Positions 40,951-47,040 of a stretch of 47,040 bases of DNA are shown one piece after another (within the stretch, counting starts at the first letter, position 1; the number at the start of each line of letters is the position of its first letter). The DNA comes from Clostridia bacterium. Lineage in GTDB: Bacteria; Bacillota; Clostridia; Christensenellales; Aristaeellaceae. The notes beneath the pieces were generated by a model. That model was not told where the DNA came from. It worked only from the letters and a program-made list of their open reading frames with translations, and searched no databases. A program made the position numbers and the translations under genes. The stretch is from NCBI GenBank assembly GCA_900759005.1, contig CAAEUQ010000187.1, positions 1 through 47,040 on the forward strand. Direction: 5' to 3'.

Positions 40951-42231
40951 GTGAAGAATTATACATTCCGCTATGGCGACGGGACGGTCGATATTCCGCT
41001 GGACGAGAAAAACGTGCTGGGCGAGCTGCACGGCAATCGCTTTCCGGCAATCGAGAGCATCCCCACGGCGCTGGATGACGCGCTGAATCATTCCATCGAC
41101 GCACCGGCGCTGAAGGACTGGCTGGAGCCGGGCGACCGCGTTTGCCTGGTCATCAGCGATATGTCGCGTTTCTGGATGCGCCAGGACAAGGTGATTCCGC
41201 CGCTGGTGGACTATATGAATCGCTCCGGCATTCCGGACGGGCAGATCACGATTCTGGTTGCAAACGGCACGCATTTGGGCGGCGACGAACAGGAACTGCG
41301 CACGCTGGTGACGGACGCGATTTTCGATCGCGTTCAGGTCGTGAACCACGATTGCACCGCGCCGGATCTGGTTGATATCGGCATTACGCCGCACGGAACG
41401 CGCGTGAAGATCAATCCAATTGCGGCGAACGCGGACAAGGTGGTCTGTCTCGGCGCGTGCACGCATCACGTGATGGCGGGCTTCGGCGGCGGCCGCAAGA
41501 GTATTCTCCCTGGCATCAGCGCAATGGACAGCATCTGCCACAATCACGCGTACGCACTCGATCCCGCCTGCCTGCGCAGCAATCCGCGCATCGGCAACGG
41601 CAAAACGATCGACAATCCGCTGAACGACGATATGTGCGAAGCGGCAAAGCTGGTGAAAAATCTGTATATCGTAAATCTTGTGCTGAACGCCGAGATGCAG
41701 CTTTGCGAAATTTACGCGGGGCATTATCTGAAATCGTGGGAAAAGGCTTGCGAGGCGGTCGACCGGATTTACCGTGTGGACGTTCCCGAACGTGCGGACA
41801 TGATCATCGCCAGCTGCGGCGGATTTCCAAAGGATATGTCGCTGTATCAGGGCACGAAGACGATCGACAATGTGGAATCCGGTTTGAAGCCGGGCGGCAC
41901 TCTGGTGCTTCTGATCGAGGCGCGCGAGGGCGGCGGACCGGCGGAATACTTCGATTGGATCCAGAACTGGGTTTCCGGCACGATGGAGGCGCGTCTACGC
42001 GAGCATTTCACCGTGCCCGGCTATATTTTCCTTCTGAACTGCGAGCAGGCGAAACGCTACAATATCCTGATGCTTACATCCGTCGCGCCGGAAACGGTTG
42101 CGCCGATGGGTCTCAAAGCGTTTTCGGATATTGAATCACTGATGAAATGCGCGCAGCCCGAGGGCAAGAAGATTTACGTTATTCCAAACGGCAGCACGGT
42201 TGTTCCGCGCGTGAAAGGAGAATCGCTATGA
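40951..42231 (+). CDS. LarA-like nickel-dependent racemase/epimerase (DUF2088)
   Basis: A ~426-residue homolog of lactate racemase LarA, whose family uses a nickel-pincer nucleotide for hydride-transfer racemisation of 2-hydroxy acids. The His and Lys positions of the family appear in ANGTHLGGDE, CTHHVMAGFGGGRKSILPG and HNHAYAL. The substrate-loop DxTRP motif reads SDMSRFWM instead, so the substrate is probably not lactate. The start is GTG 40951, 7 bases after AAAGGAGG. Cofactor genes larB, larC and larE are absent from the window. It overlaps the next aminotransferase by 4 bp. Confidence 0.83.
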   Translation: MKNYTFRYGDGTVDIPLDEKNVLGELHGNRFPAIESIPTALDDALNHSIDAPALKDWLEPGDRVCLVISDMSRFWMRQDKVIPPLVDYMNRSGIPDGQITILVANGTHLGGDEQELRTLVTDAIFDRVQVVNHDCTAPDLVDIGITPHGTRVKINPIAANADKVVCLGACTHHVMAGFGGGRKSILPGISAMDSICHNHAYALDPACLRSNPRIGNGKTIDNPLNDDMCEAAKLVKNLYIVNLVLNAEMQLCEIYAGHYLKSWEKACEAVDRIYRVDVPERADMIIASCGGFPKDMSLYQGTKTIDNVESGLKPGGTLVLLIEAREGGGPAEYFDWIQNWVSGTMEARLREHFTVPGYIFLLNCEQAKRYNILMLTSVAPETVAPMGLKAFSDIESLMKCAQPEGKKIYVIPNGSTVVPRVKGESL

Positions 42232-43388
42232 TGCGCAACCATATCGCTGAACGCTTTCAGCATTATTCCGGCGGACTCTCTCTGGACACAGAGGCGCTGA
42301 AACGCTATCCGGACGTCATCGATTTAAGCATTGGCGACACGGATTTTACCACCGATCGCCGAATCATTGACGCAGCGTTTGCCGACGCGTGTGCGGGTTA
42401 CACCCATTACGGCGACCCGAAAGGCGATCCGGAATTGATTTCAGCAATTCGCCGCGCGTGGAAGGAGGATTTCGGGCAGGACGTTTCCGAGCAGGAGGTT
42501 CTGGTCACGACCTCGAGCTGCATCGGCATGTCGCAGGCGCTGATGGGCATCCTGAATCCGGGCGACGAGGTGATTGTATTCGGTCCGTATTTCGCCGATT
42601 ACGCGTCGCAGGCGGCGCTTGCCGGCGGCAGGGCGGTCGAGGTTCCCACCTATGAAGCGGATGCGTATCGTCCGCAGGAGGATGCGCTTCGCCATGCAAT
42701 CACGCCAAAAACGCGCGCAATGATCGTTAATACCCCCTGTAATCCGACCGGCGCAGCATACGATATGAACACGCTGCAAATGCTCGCGCGCGTTGCACAG
42801 GAATACGATCTGCTGATTCTTGCCGACGAGATTTACACGCGCTACCTCTACGACGGTGAATTCATCCCGATGCGAACGTTGCCCGGCATGGCGGATCGAA
42901 CGGTAACGCTGAACAGCTTTTCGAAAAACTTCCTGATGACCGGCTGGCGCGTGGGCTATATCATTGCGCATCCGGAACTCATTCAGGTATTCAAGGCGGT
43001 CAACGACGCTCTGACCTACGCTGCGCCTTCAATCTCCCAGCGCGCGGCGATCAAGGCGCTTTCCATTCGCGACGAAATCGCCGAGGCGTATATCACAAAA
43101 TACAGAGATCGTGTATTTTATGCATCCGATTGCATAGAAAAGATTCCGTATCTCACGCTGCTGCGTCCGCGCGGAACGTTCTATCTCTTCCCCGGCATTC
43201 AGAAAACGGGCATGGATGATCGCACATTTGCGTCGTTTTTGCTTGAAAAGGCGCATTTGCTCGTTTCCCCGGGCTGTGCGTTCGGCAAAGCCGGTGAGGG
43301 ACACTTCCGAATCGCCTGCACTGTCAGCCGTGACAAGCTCGAAGAGGCGATGAAGCGGCTCGCCGCGCTCGCGCCCGAGTTTGAATAA
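42228..43388 (+). CDS. PLP-dependent aminotransferase, class I/II
   Basis: A 386-residue fold-type I aminotransferase. Landmarks are LSIGDTDF, GYTHYGDPKG, VNTPCNPTGAAY, LADEIYTRYLY and the PLP lysine in NSFSKNFLMTGWRVGY, which matches the aspartate/aromatic aminotransferase branch. ATG 42228 overlaps the LarA-like stop (ATGA) with GGAG 7 bases upstream. Paired with a 2-hydroxy-acid racemase, it may handle the matching 2-keto acid or amino acid; the substrate is unknown. Confidence 0.88.
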   Translation: MMRNHIAERFQHYSGGLSLDTEALKRYPDVIDLSIGDTDFTTDRRIIDAAFADACAGYTHYGDPKGDPELISAIRRAWKEDFGQDVSEQEVLVTTSSCIGMSQALMGILNPGDEVIVFGPYFADYASQAALAGGRAVEVPTYEADAYRPQEDALRHAITPKTRAMIVNTPCNPTGAAYDMNTLQMLARVAQEYDLLILADEIYTRYLYDGEFIPMRTLPGMADRTVTLNSFSKNFLMTGWRVGYIIAHPELIQVFKAVNDALTYAAPSISQRAAIKALSIRDEIAEAYITKYRDRVFYASDCIEKIPYLTLLRPRGTFYLFPGIQKTGMDDRTFASFLLEKAHLLVSPGCAFGKAGEGHFRIACTVSRDKLEEAMKRLAALAPEFE

Positions 43389-43414
43389 TTTTCAAAAGTT
43401 TACATTCAAGGGTA

Positions 43415-43442
43415 TTGACATCTCTGCACAATCGTGTATAAT
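43415..43442 (+). promoter_or_regulatory. promoter of the amino acid ABC transporter operon
   Basis: TTGACA (43415-43420), 16-bp spacer, TATAAT (43437-43442). Confidence 0.8.
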
Positions 43443-43450
43443 AATACACG
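43433..43450. promoter_or_regulatory. ArgR-box-like palindrome over the -10
   Basis: Perfect 18-bp inverted repeat with CGTGTAT and ATACACG arms around AATA. It resembles ARG boxes (TGAAT-AT-rich-ATTCA) with one symmetric difference per arm. A repressor here would block the promoter. Confidence 0.5.
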
Positions 43451-43484
43451 TTACTTGAATTAAAATACTTCGGAGGTAATCAAA

Positions 43485-44279
43485 ATGAAAAAGATTCTTG
43501 CAATGGTTCTGGCGCTTTGTCTGATGTTCTGCGTCTCCGCGGCTTCCGCCGAGGGCATGGTCGACAAGATCAAGGAAAAGGGCACGCTGGTGCTTGGCAC
43601 CGAAGCGACCTACGGTCCGTACGAGTTCCTGGACGACGATGCAAATCCGATCGGCTGCGACATCTGGCTGGCTCAGCAGATTGCTGACGAACTGGGCGTT
43701 GAGCTTCAGGTGACCGACATGGCGTTCGATGGCATCATCGACGCGGTAAAGACCGGTATGGTCGATATCGGTATCGCGGCGTTCACCGTAAACGAAGAGC
43801 GCGCGAAGGTCATCGATTTCTCCCACGAATATGAAAAGAGCCAGCAGCTGCTGATCGTCAAGAAGGGCGACGCGGATACCTACACCACCGTTGAATCCCT
43901 GGCGGGTCAGAAGGTCGGCGCGCAGATGGGCACGATTCAGTCCCAGCTGATTGAAACTGCGCTTCCGGATTCCGAGCTGTTCGAGCTGGACACCTATCCG
44001 TCTCTCGCACTCGAGCTGGTCAACGGCAACATCGCCGGTTTCGTCTGTGACTACGCGGTCGGCATGGGCATGGTCGCCAGCAACGATAAGCTCGAAGTTG
44101 CAAACTTCACCTTCACTTCCGAAGAAGCTTCCTTCGGCAAGGCGTGCGTCGTAGCGCAGGGCAACGAGGACTTCCTTGAGGTCGTGAACAAGGTGATCGA
44201 TAAGGTCGTTGAAGACGGCTCCTATCTTGAGAAGTTCAACGAGTACAACGCGATCTGGAACGGCGAGGTTGCCGACTAA
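43485..44279 (+). CDS. amino acid ABC transporter substrate-binding protein
   Basis: Extracytoplasmic SBP of the bacterial extracellular solute-binding family 3. The 264 residues begin with a signal peptide (MKKILAMVLALCLMF, cleavage near SASA-type ASA/EG). The mature part has TLVLGTEATYGPYEF, the GIAAFTVNEERAK ligand-site segment, and VGAQMGTIQSQ. A polar or basic amino acid is the expected ligand. No convincing lipobox is present, although a Cys at 16 lies in the hydrophobic region. It leads a three-gene operon. Confidence 0.92.
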   Translation: MKKILAMVLALCLMFCVSAASAEGMVDKIKEKGTLVLGTEATYGPYEFLDDDANPIGCDIWLAQQIADELGVELQVTDMAFDGIIDAVKTGMVDIGIAAFTVNEERAKVIDFSHEYEKSQQLLIVKKGDADTYTTVESLAGQKVGAQMGTIQSQLIETALPDSELFELDTYPSLALELVNGNIAGFVCDYAVGMGMVASNDKLEVANFTFTSEEASFGKACVVAQGNEDFLEVVNKVIDKVVEDGSYLEKFNEYNAIWNGEVAD

Positions 44280-44301
44280 TCGCAGCGAAAACTGAATCTC
44301 G

Positions 44302-44334
44302 ACCGGAAAGCCGGCAATATGGCTTTCCGGTTTC
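44302..44334 (+). terminator. hairpin between SBP and permease genes, probable partial terminator or mRNA stabiliser
   Basis: 11-bp stem (ACCGGAAAGCC at 44302-44312, GGCTTTCCGGT at 44321-44331) followed by only TTCCC. Such hairpins commonly set higher SBP than permease expression. Confidence 0.6.
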
Positions 44335-44383
44335 CCACGCGTAAGCGGCGTTCCCACGCAAACCTGCTTCAAAGGAGAATTTC

Positions 44384-45082
44384 ATGCAGTTTTTAATCAC
44401 GATGAAGGACTTGGTCGTCCGCTATTACAAATTCTTTCTGGAGGGCGTCGGCAATACGCTGATCATCGCCATATTCACGGTTCTGTTCGGAACGATTCTG
44501 GGTGTGCTGATGGCGACGGCGCGCATGAGCAAGATCAAACCCCTGAAATGGCTGGCGACAGCATACATCGAATTCTTCCGCGGAACGCCGCTGATGGTGC
44601 AGCTGATGTTCATCTTTTACGGGCTTCCGATGATCGGCGTAACGTTTCCGAAGGTGAGCTTCATTCCGGATTTCGATCGCTTTGCGGCGGGCGTCGTGGC
44701 AATGAGCCTGAACAGCTGCGCGTACGTTGCCGAAATCATTCGTTCGGGGATTCAGGCGGTCGACGTCGGGCAGATGGAAGCGGCGCGCAGTCTCGGCTTC
44801 CACCATCGCGAAGCGATGACGCTGGTAATCCTTCCGCAGGCGATTCGCAATATTCTGCCTGCGCTGGGCAATGAATTCGTAACGATCATCAAGGAATCGT
44901 CAATCGTATCGGTCATCAGTATCGCCGATCTGATGTTCCGCGCAAAGGGCATCATTGCAAAAACCTATTCCAGCCTTGAATGCCTCGCGATTGTCGCAAT
45001 CATTTACTTCCTGCTGACCTTCCTGGGCGGTCGGCTGATTGCTCTGATGGAGAGGAGAATGTCCTATGGCAGAAAGAAATAA
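44384..45082 (+). CDS. polar amino acid ABC transporter permease
   Basis: HisM/GlnP-type inner-membrane permease of 232 residues. It has the family start GVGNTLIIAIFTVLFG, the FFRGTPLMVQL segment, and the EAA loop (EAARSLGFHHREAMTLVILPQA) that contacts the ATPase. AAAGGAG precedes the ATG. Only one permease is encoded, so it probably forms a homodimer. It overlaps the ATPase gene by 17 bp. Confidence 0.93.
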   Translation: MQFLITMKDLVVRYYKFFLEGVGNTLIIAIFTVLFGTILGVLMATARMSKIKPLKWLATAYIEFFRGTPLMVQLMFIFYGLPMIGVTFPKVSFIPDFDRFAAGVVAMSLNSCAYVAEIIRSGIQAVDVGQMEAARSLGFHHREAMTLVILPQAIRNILPALGNEFVTIIKESSIVSVISIADLMFRAKGIIAKTYSSLECLAIVAIIYFLLTFLGGRLIALMERRMSYGRKK

Positions 45083-45806
45083 TCTGATCGAGGTTCGGCA
45101 TCTGACGAAGCAGTTCGGAAAGCTGACCGTGCTCAACGACATCAGCACGTCGTTCGCGGCGAAGGAAGTCGTGAGCGTAATCGGACCGTCCGGCGGCGGC
45201 AAAAGCACGTTCCTGCGGTGTCTGAATCTTCTGGAAACGCCGACGGCAGGGCAGATTCTGGTGGACGGCGCAGACATTTGCGACAAGCGCGCGGACGTGG
45301 ACAAGCTCCGTCAGAAGATGGGCATGGTTTTTCAGCAGTTCAATCTGTTTGAAAACATGAATGTTCTGCGCAATCTGACCGTCGCGCCGATGCGGATTCT
45401 GAAAATGCCGAAGGACGAAGCGGATGAAAAGGCGGCGCAGCTTCTGAAGCGCGTCGGACTTTACGACAAGCTCCTCGCCTACCCCAGCCAGCTTTCCGGC
45501 GGGCAGAAGCAGCGTATTGCGATTGTGCGCGCGCTGATGATGAATCCGGAGGTCATGCTGTTCGACGAACCGACGAGCGCGCTTGATCCGGAGATGATTG
45601 GCGAGGTACTTGGCGTAATGAAAACGCTGGCGGAGGACGGCATGACAATGATCGTGGTCACGCACGAGATGCGCTTTGCGCGCGAGGTCAGCAGCCGCAC
45701 GCTGTTCCTTGACGGCGGCAAAATCGAAGAGGACAAGTCGTCGAAGGAGCTGTTCAACCATCCGGAGAGCCCGCGTTTGATCAGCTTTCTTCAAAAGGTT
45801 CTATAA
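45066..45806 (+). CDS. polar amino acid ABC transporter ATP-binding protein
   Basis: Cytoplasmic ATPase of the GlnQ/HisP type, 246 residues. Walker A is GPSGGGKST (~residue 40), the Q-loop is VFQQFNLF, the signature is LSGGQKQR, Walker B is VMLFDEPTSALD, and the H-loop is VTHEM. The frame starts inside the permease gene with GGAGAGGAG upstream. It is last in the operon before a hairpin. Confidence 0.95.
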   Translation: MAERNNLIEVRHLTKQFGKLTVLNDISTSFAAKEVVSVIGPSGGGKSTFLRCLNLLETPTAGQILVDGADICDKRADVDKLRQKMGMVFQQFNLFENMNVLRNLTVAPMRILKMPKDEADEKAAQLLKRVGLYDKLLAYPSQLSGGQKQRIAIVRALMMNPEVMLFDEPTSALDPEMIGEVLGVMKTLAEDGMTMIVVTHEMRFAREVSSRTLFLDGGKIEEDKSSKELFNHPESPRLISFLQKVL

Positions 45807-45810
45807 AGAG

Positions 45811-45845
45811 AATCCGTTCGCAACTGATTGCGGACGGATTTCTTC
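45811..45845 (+). terminator. terminator after the amino acid transporter operon
   Basis: 13-bp stem (AATCCGTTCGCAA at 45811-45823, TTGCGGACGGATT at 45828-45840) with one G-T pair, then TCTTC. It lies between convergent genes. Confidence 0.7.
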
Positions 45846-45847
45846 AT

Positions 45848-46597
45848 CTATATATTCATGATTTTAAGCACGGAATCCGCGAGCTCGGCGCGCATTTCTC
45901 CGGTCATTTTCCATTTCCATTTTGGAGCGTTTATGCTGGTCGGGTGGCAATCAGAAACCATAAGCACGGCGGCGACGCGCATATTCAGCTTTCTCCCGAC
46001 GGAAAACAATGCGGATGTTTCCATATCGACGCCGACTGCGCCTTTTTCGCGCCAGAGTTGCTCCTTATAGAGCGTTTGGCGGTAGACAGCGTCGGTTGTG
46101 ACGATTGGTTTAGAGATTGCATTTGGGATTTGCATCAGCGCTTTTGCAAGCGCAGGATCCGGTTCGGAGAATTCTATGGATTCATAATAATGGAGCGAAG
46201 TGCCCTCCTCGACATAGGCGCGGTTGGGGACGATGATTGTTCCGGCGGGGACGTCCTCGGCAAATGAGCCGCACATTCCGACGGAGATGACATTTTTTAC
46301 CCCCAGCGCGCAAAGGGTTTCGAGGGTATCCGCCGCCTGAGGTGCGCCCCTTCCCCCGTCGAGGAAGCAGGCGGTATGGTAGGCATAGGTTGGGCAGCCG
46401 TAGAGGAATCTGGGCAATTTTTCGGTAATGGTACTGCACGGGCGCGTATTCAGGATATGTTCCAGCGCGCCGTGCATATAGAACAGAAACGCAGTTTCGG
46501 GAAGCTTCAGTGCTTCGGCATTGCCAGAATGTGATGCGGATACATGTTCTCTCGCTGTAATCACCGGCTGTGTATGGTCGTCAGGATAAGTCCACAT
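45848..46597 (-). CDS. nucleoside phosphorylase, NP-I (PNP/UDP) family
   Basis: A 249-residue NP-I-fold phosphorylase, unrelated to the trimeric PNP at 15682-16515 in sequence pattern. It shows the phosphate/nucleoside motifs VISVGMCGSF, GTSLHYYE and the ribose-site VGVDMETSALFSVGRK, which are closest to uridine phosphorylase and hexameric PNP. AGGAGG lies 5 bases before the ATG. It is monocistronic on the minus strand, with a promoter just inside the flanking repeat array. Exact nucleoside unknown. Confidence 0.83.
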   Translation of the reverse strand: MWTYPDDHTQPVITAREHVSASHSGNAEALKLPETAFLFYMHGALEHILNTRPCSTITEKLPRFLYGCPTYAYHTACFLDGGRGAPQAADTLETLCALGVKNVISVGMCGSFAEDVPAGTIIVPNRAYVEEGTSLHYYESIEFSEPDPALAKALMQIPNAISKPIVTTDAVYRQTLYKEQLWREKGAVGVDMETSALFSVGRKLNMRVAAVLMVSDCHPTSINAPKWKWKMTGEMRAELADSVLKIMNI

Positions 46598-46620
46598 AAC
46601 GTCCTCCTGTTTTTTATTTC

Positions 46621-46649
46621 AGTATACCACCTCCCCTTCTCCCCATCAA
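46621..46649 (-). promoter_or_regulatory. promoter of the NP-I phosphorylase gene
   Basis: TTGATG (46644-46649), 17-bp spacer, TATACT (46621-46626), minus strand. The -35 abuts the first 63-bp repeat. Confidence 0.65.
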
Positions 46650-47040
46650 GGCGGGCTGTGCCCGCTAACCCTTGCTGCCGCGCTTGGTCGCGACGATTTT
46701 GAATCAGAAAGTGGCGGGCGGTGCCCGCAGGCGCTTGCTGCCGCGCTTGGTCGCGTCGATTTTGAATCGGGAAGCGGCGGGCGGTGCCCGCTAACCCTTG
46801 CTGCCGCGCTTGGTCGCGTCGGTTTTGAATCGGGAAGCGATTCAAAACCTTTCTTAATTCGAAGCGATACTTTCTTCCCAATTTTTCGGTCGCTGTGCCG
46901 TCGTGGTGACGGCGGGCGGTGCCCGCTAACCCTTGCTGCCGCGTTTGGTCGCGGCGATTTTGAATCGGGAAGCGATTCAAAACCTTTCTTAATTCGAAGC
47001 AATACTTTCTTCCCAATTTTCGGTCGCTGCGCCGTCGTGG
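46650..47040. repeat. tandem array of 63-bp repeats with an interspersed 72-bp element
   Basis: Four copies of a 63-bp unit begin at 46650, 46713, 46776 and 46911. Each opens with the palindrome GGCGGGC-GT-GCCCGC (copy 1 with one change) and ends with TTTTGAATCGGGAAGC or close to it. Copies 3 and 4 are each followed by a 72-bp element (46839-46910; second copy from 46974, cut by the window end) that starts GATTCAAAACC, so TTTTGAATC and GATTCAAAA form a 9-bp stem across the junction. No protein is credible, although 63 bp is 21 codons and two minus-strand frames stay open. Units differ at a few bases. Confidence 0.85.

Noticed and set aside
46561..47016. Repetitive minus-strand frames across the repeat array, translatable in two frames
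   Set aside because: The 63-bp unit length keeps frames open by itself. Two overlapping frames are equally open, there is no ribosome site, and one runs into the phosphorylase gene.
46650..47040. Possible CRISPR array
   Set aside because: Units are contiguous or separated by a second repeated element, not by unique spacers, and no cas genes are near.

Overview
The window reads as chromosome of a GC-rich, acetogenic member of the Clostridia (Bacillota). The grounds are consensus sigma-A-type promoters (mostly TTGACA-like/17 bp/TATAAT), strong AGGAGG ribosome sites, a T-box leader, a CD1247-like zinc-ribbon protein, ECF vitamin transport, and Wood-Ljungdahl enzymes (split MetV/MetF methylenetetrahydrofolate reductase, CODH, CooC, acetyl-CoA synthase, 5-formyl-THF cyclo-ligase). 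I cannot name a genus from sequence alone.

Layout. 1-2.4 kb: 3' end of SRP RNA, then pepP-efp and a zinc-ribbon protein. 2.5-6.1 kb (minus): TIM-barrel isomerase-like gene, trkA, trkH (potassium uptake). 6.2-8.7 kb (minus): metV-metF, a Nudix hydrolase, tRNA-Ser(GGA). 8.8-12.6 kb (plus): membrane-anchored surface protein, DUF2461 protein, phosphohexomutase. 12.7-16.5 kb (minus): a four-gene operon whose enzymes in order (nucleoside phosphorylase, adenosine-type deaminase, MtnA-like isomerase, FucA-like aldolase) make a complete route from 5'-deoxyadenosine or methylthioadenosine to DHAP plus a small aldehyde. 16.6-19.6 kb (minus): T-box-controlled aminotransferase and C69 dipeptidase.

19.6-26.7 kb (minus): an ECF transporter operon (37-aa membrane peptide, DUF4430 secreted protein, unknown secreted protein, EcfT, fused double EcfA, S component, second EcfT, YdcF) behind an untyped leader RNA with terminator/antiterminator architecture. 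It is transcribed divergently from the CODH/ACS cluster (cooS-cooC-acsB-5-FCL, 27.0-32.5 kb). DUF4430 resembles the C-terminal domain of transcobalamin, so corrinoid uptake beside a corrinoid-dependent pathway is a reasonable inference. The corrinoid protein and methyltransferase genes are not in the window.

32.5-36.2 kb: a frameshifted Nudix gene, thioredoxin, and a tetR-phospholipase-nitroreductase operon with a perfect consensus promoter and a candidate operator, then a LysR gene. 36.3-43.4 kb (plus): cytidylate-kinase-like protein, MATE exporter, TfoX-N protein, small kinase, TcdA, glutamate racemase, and a LarA-like racemase paired with an aminotransferase. 43.4-45.8 kb: a polar amino acid ABC transporter with an ArgR-box-like palindrome on its -10. 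45.8-47.0 kb: a nucleoside phosphorylase and a tandem array of 63-bp repeats that runs off the window.

The most interesting items are the deoxyadenosine/methylthioadenosine-to-DHAP operon, the untyped attenuator leader of the ECF operon, the T-box controlling an aminotransferase-peptidase pair, a probable non-ATG (ACG) start, and the 63-bp repeat array.
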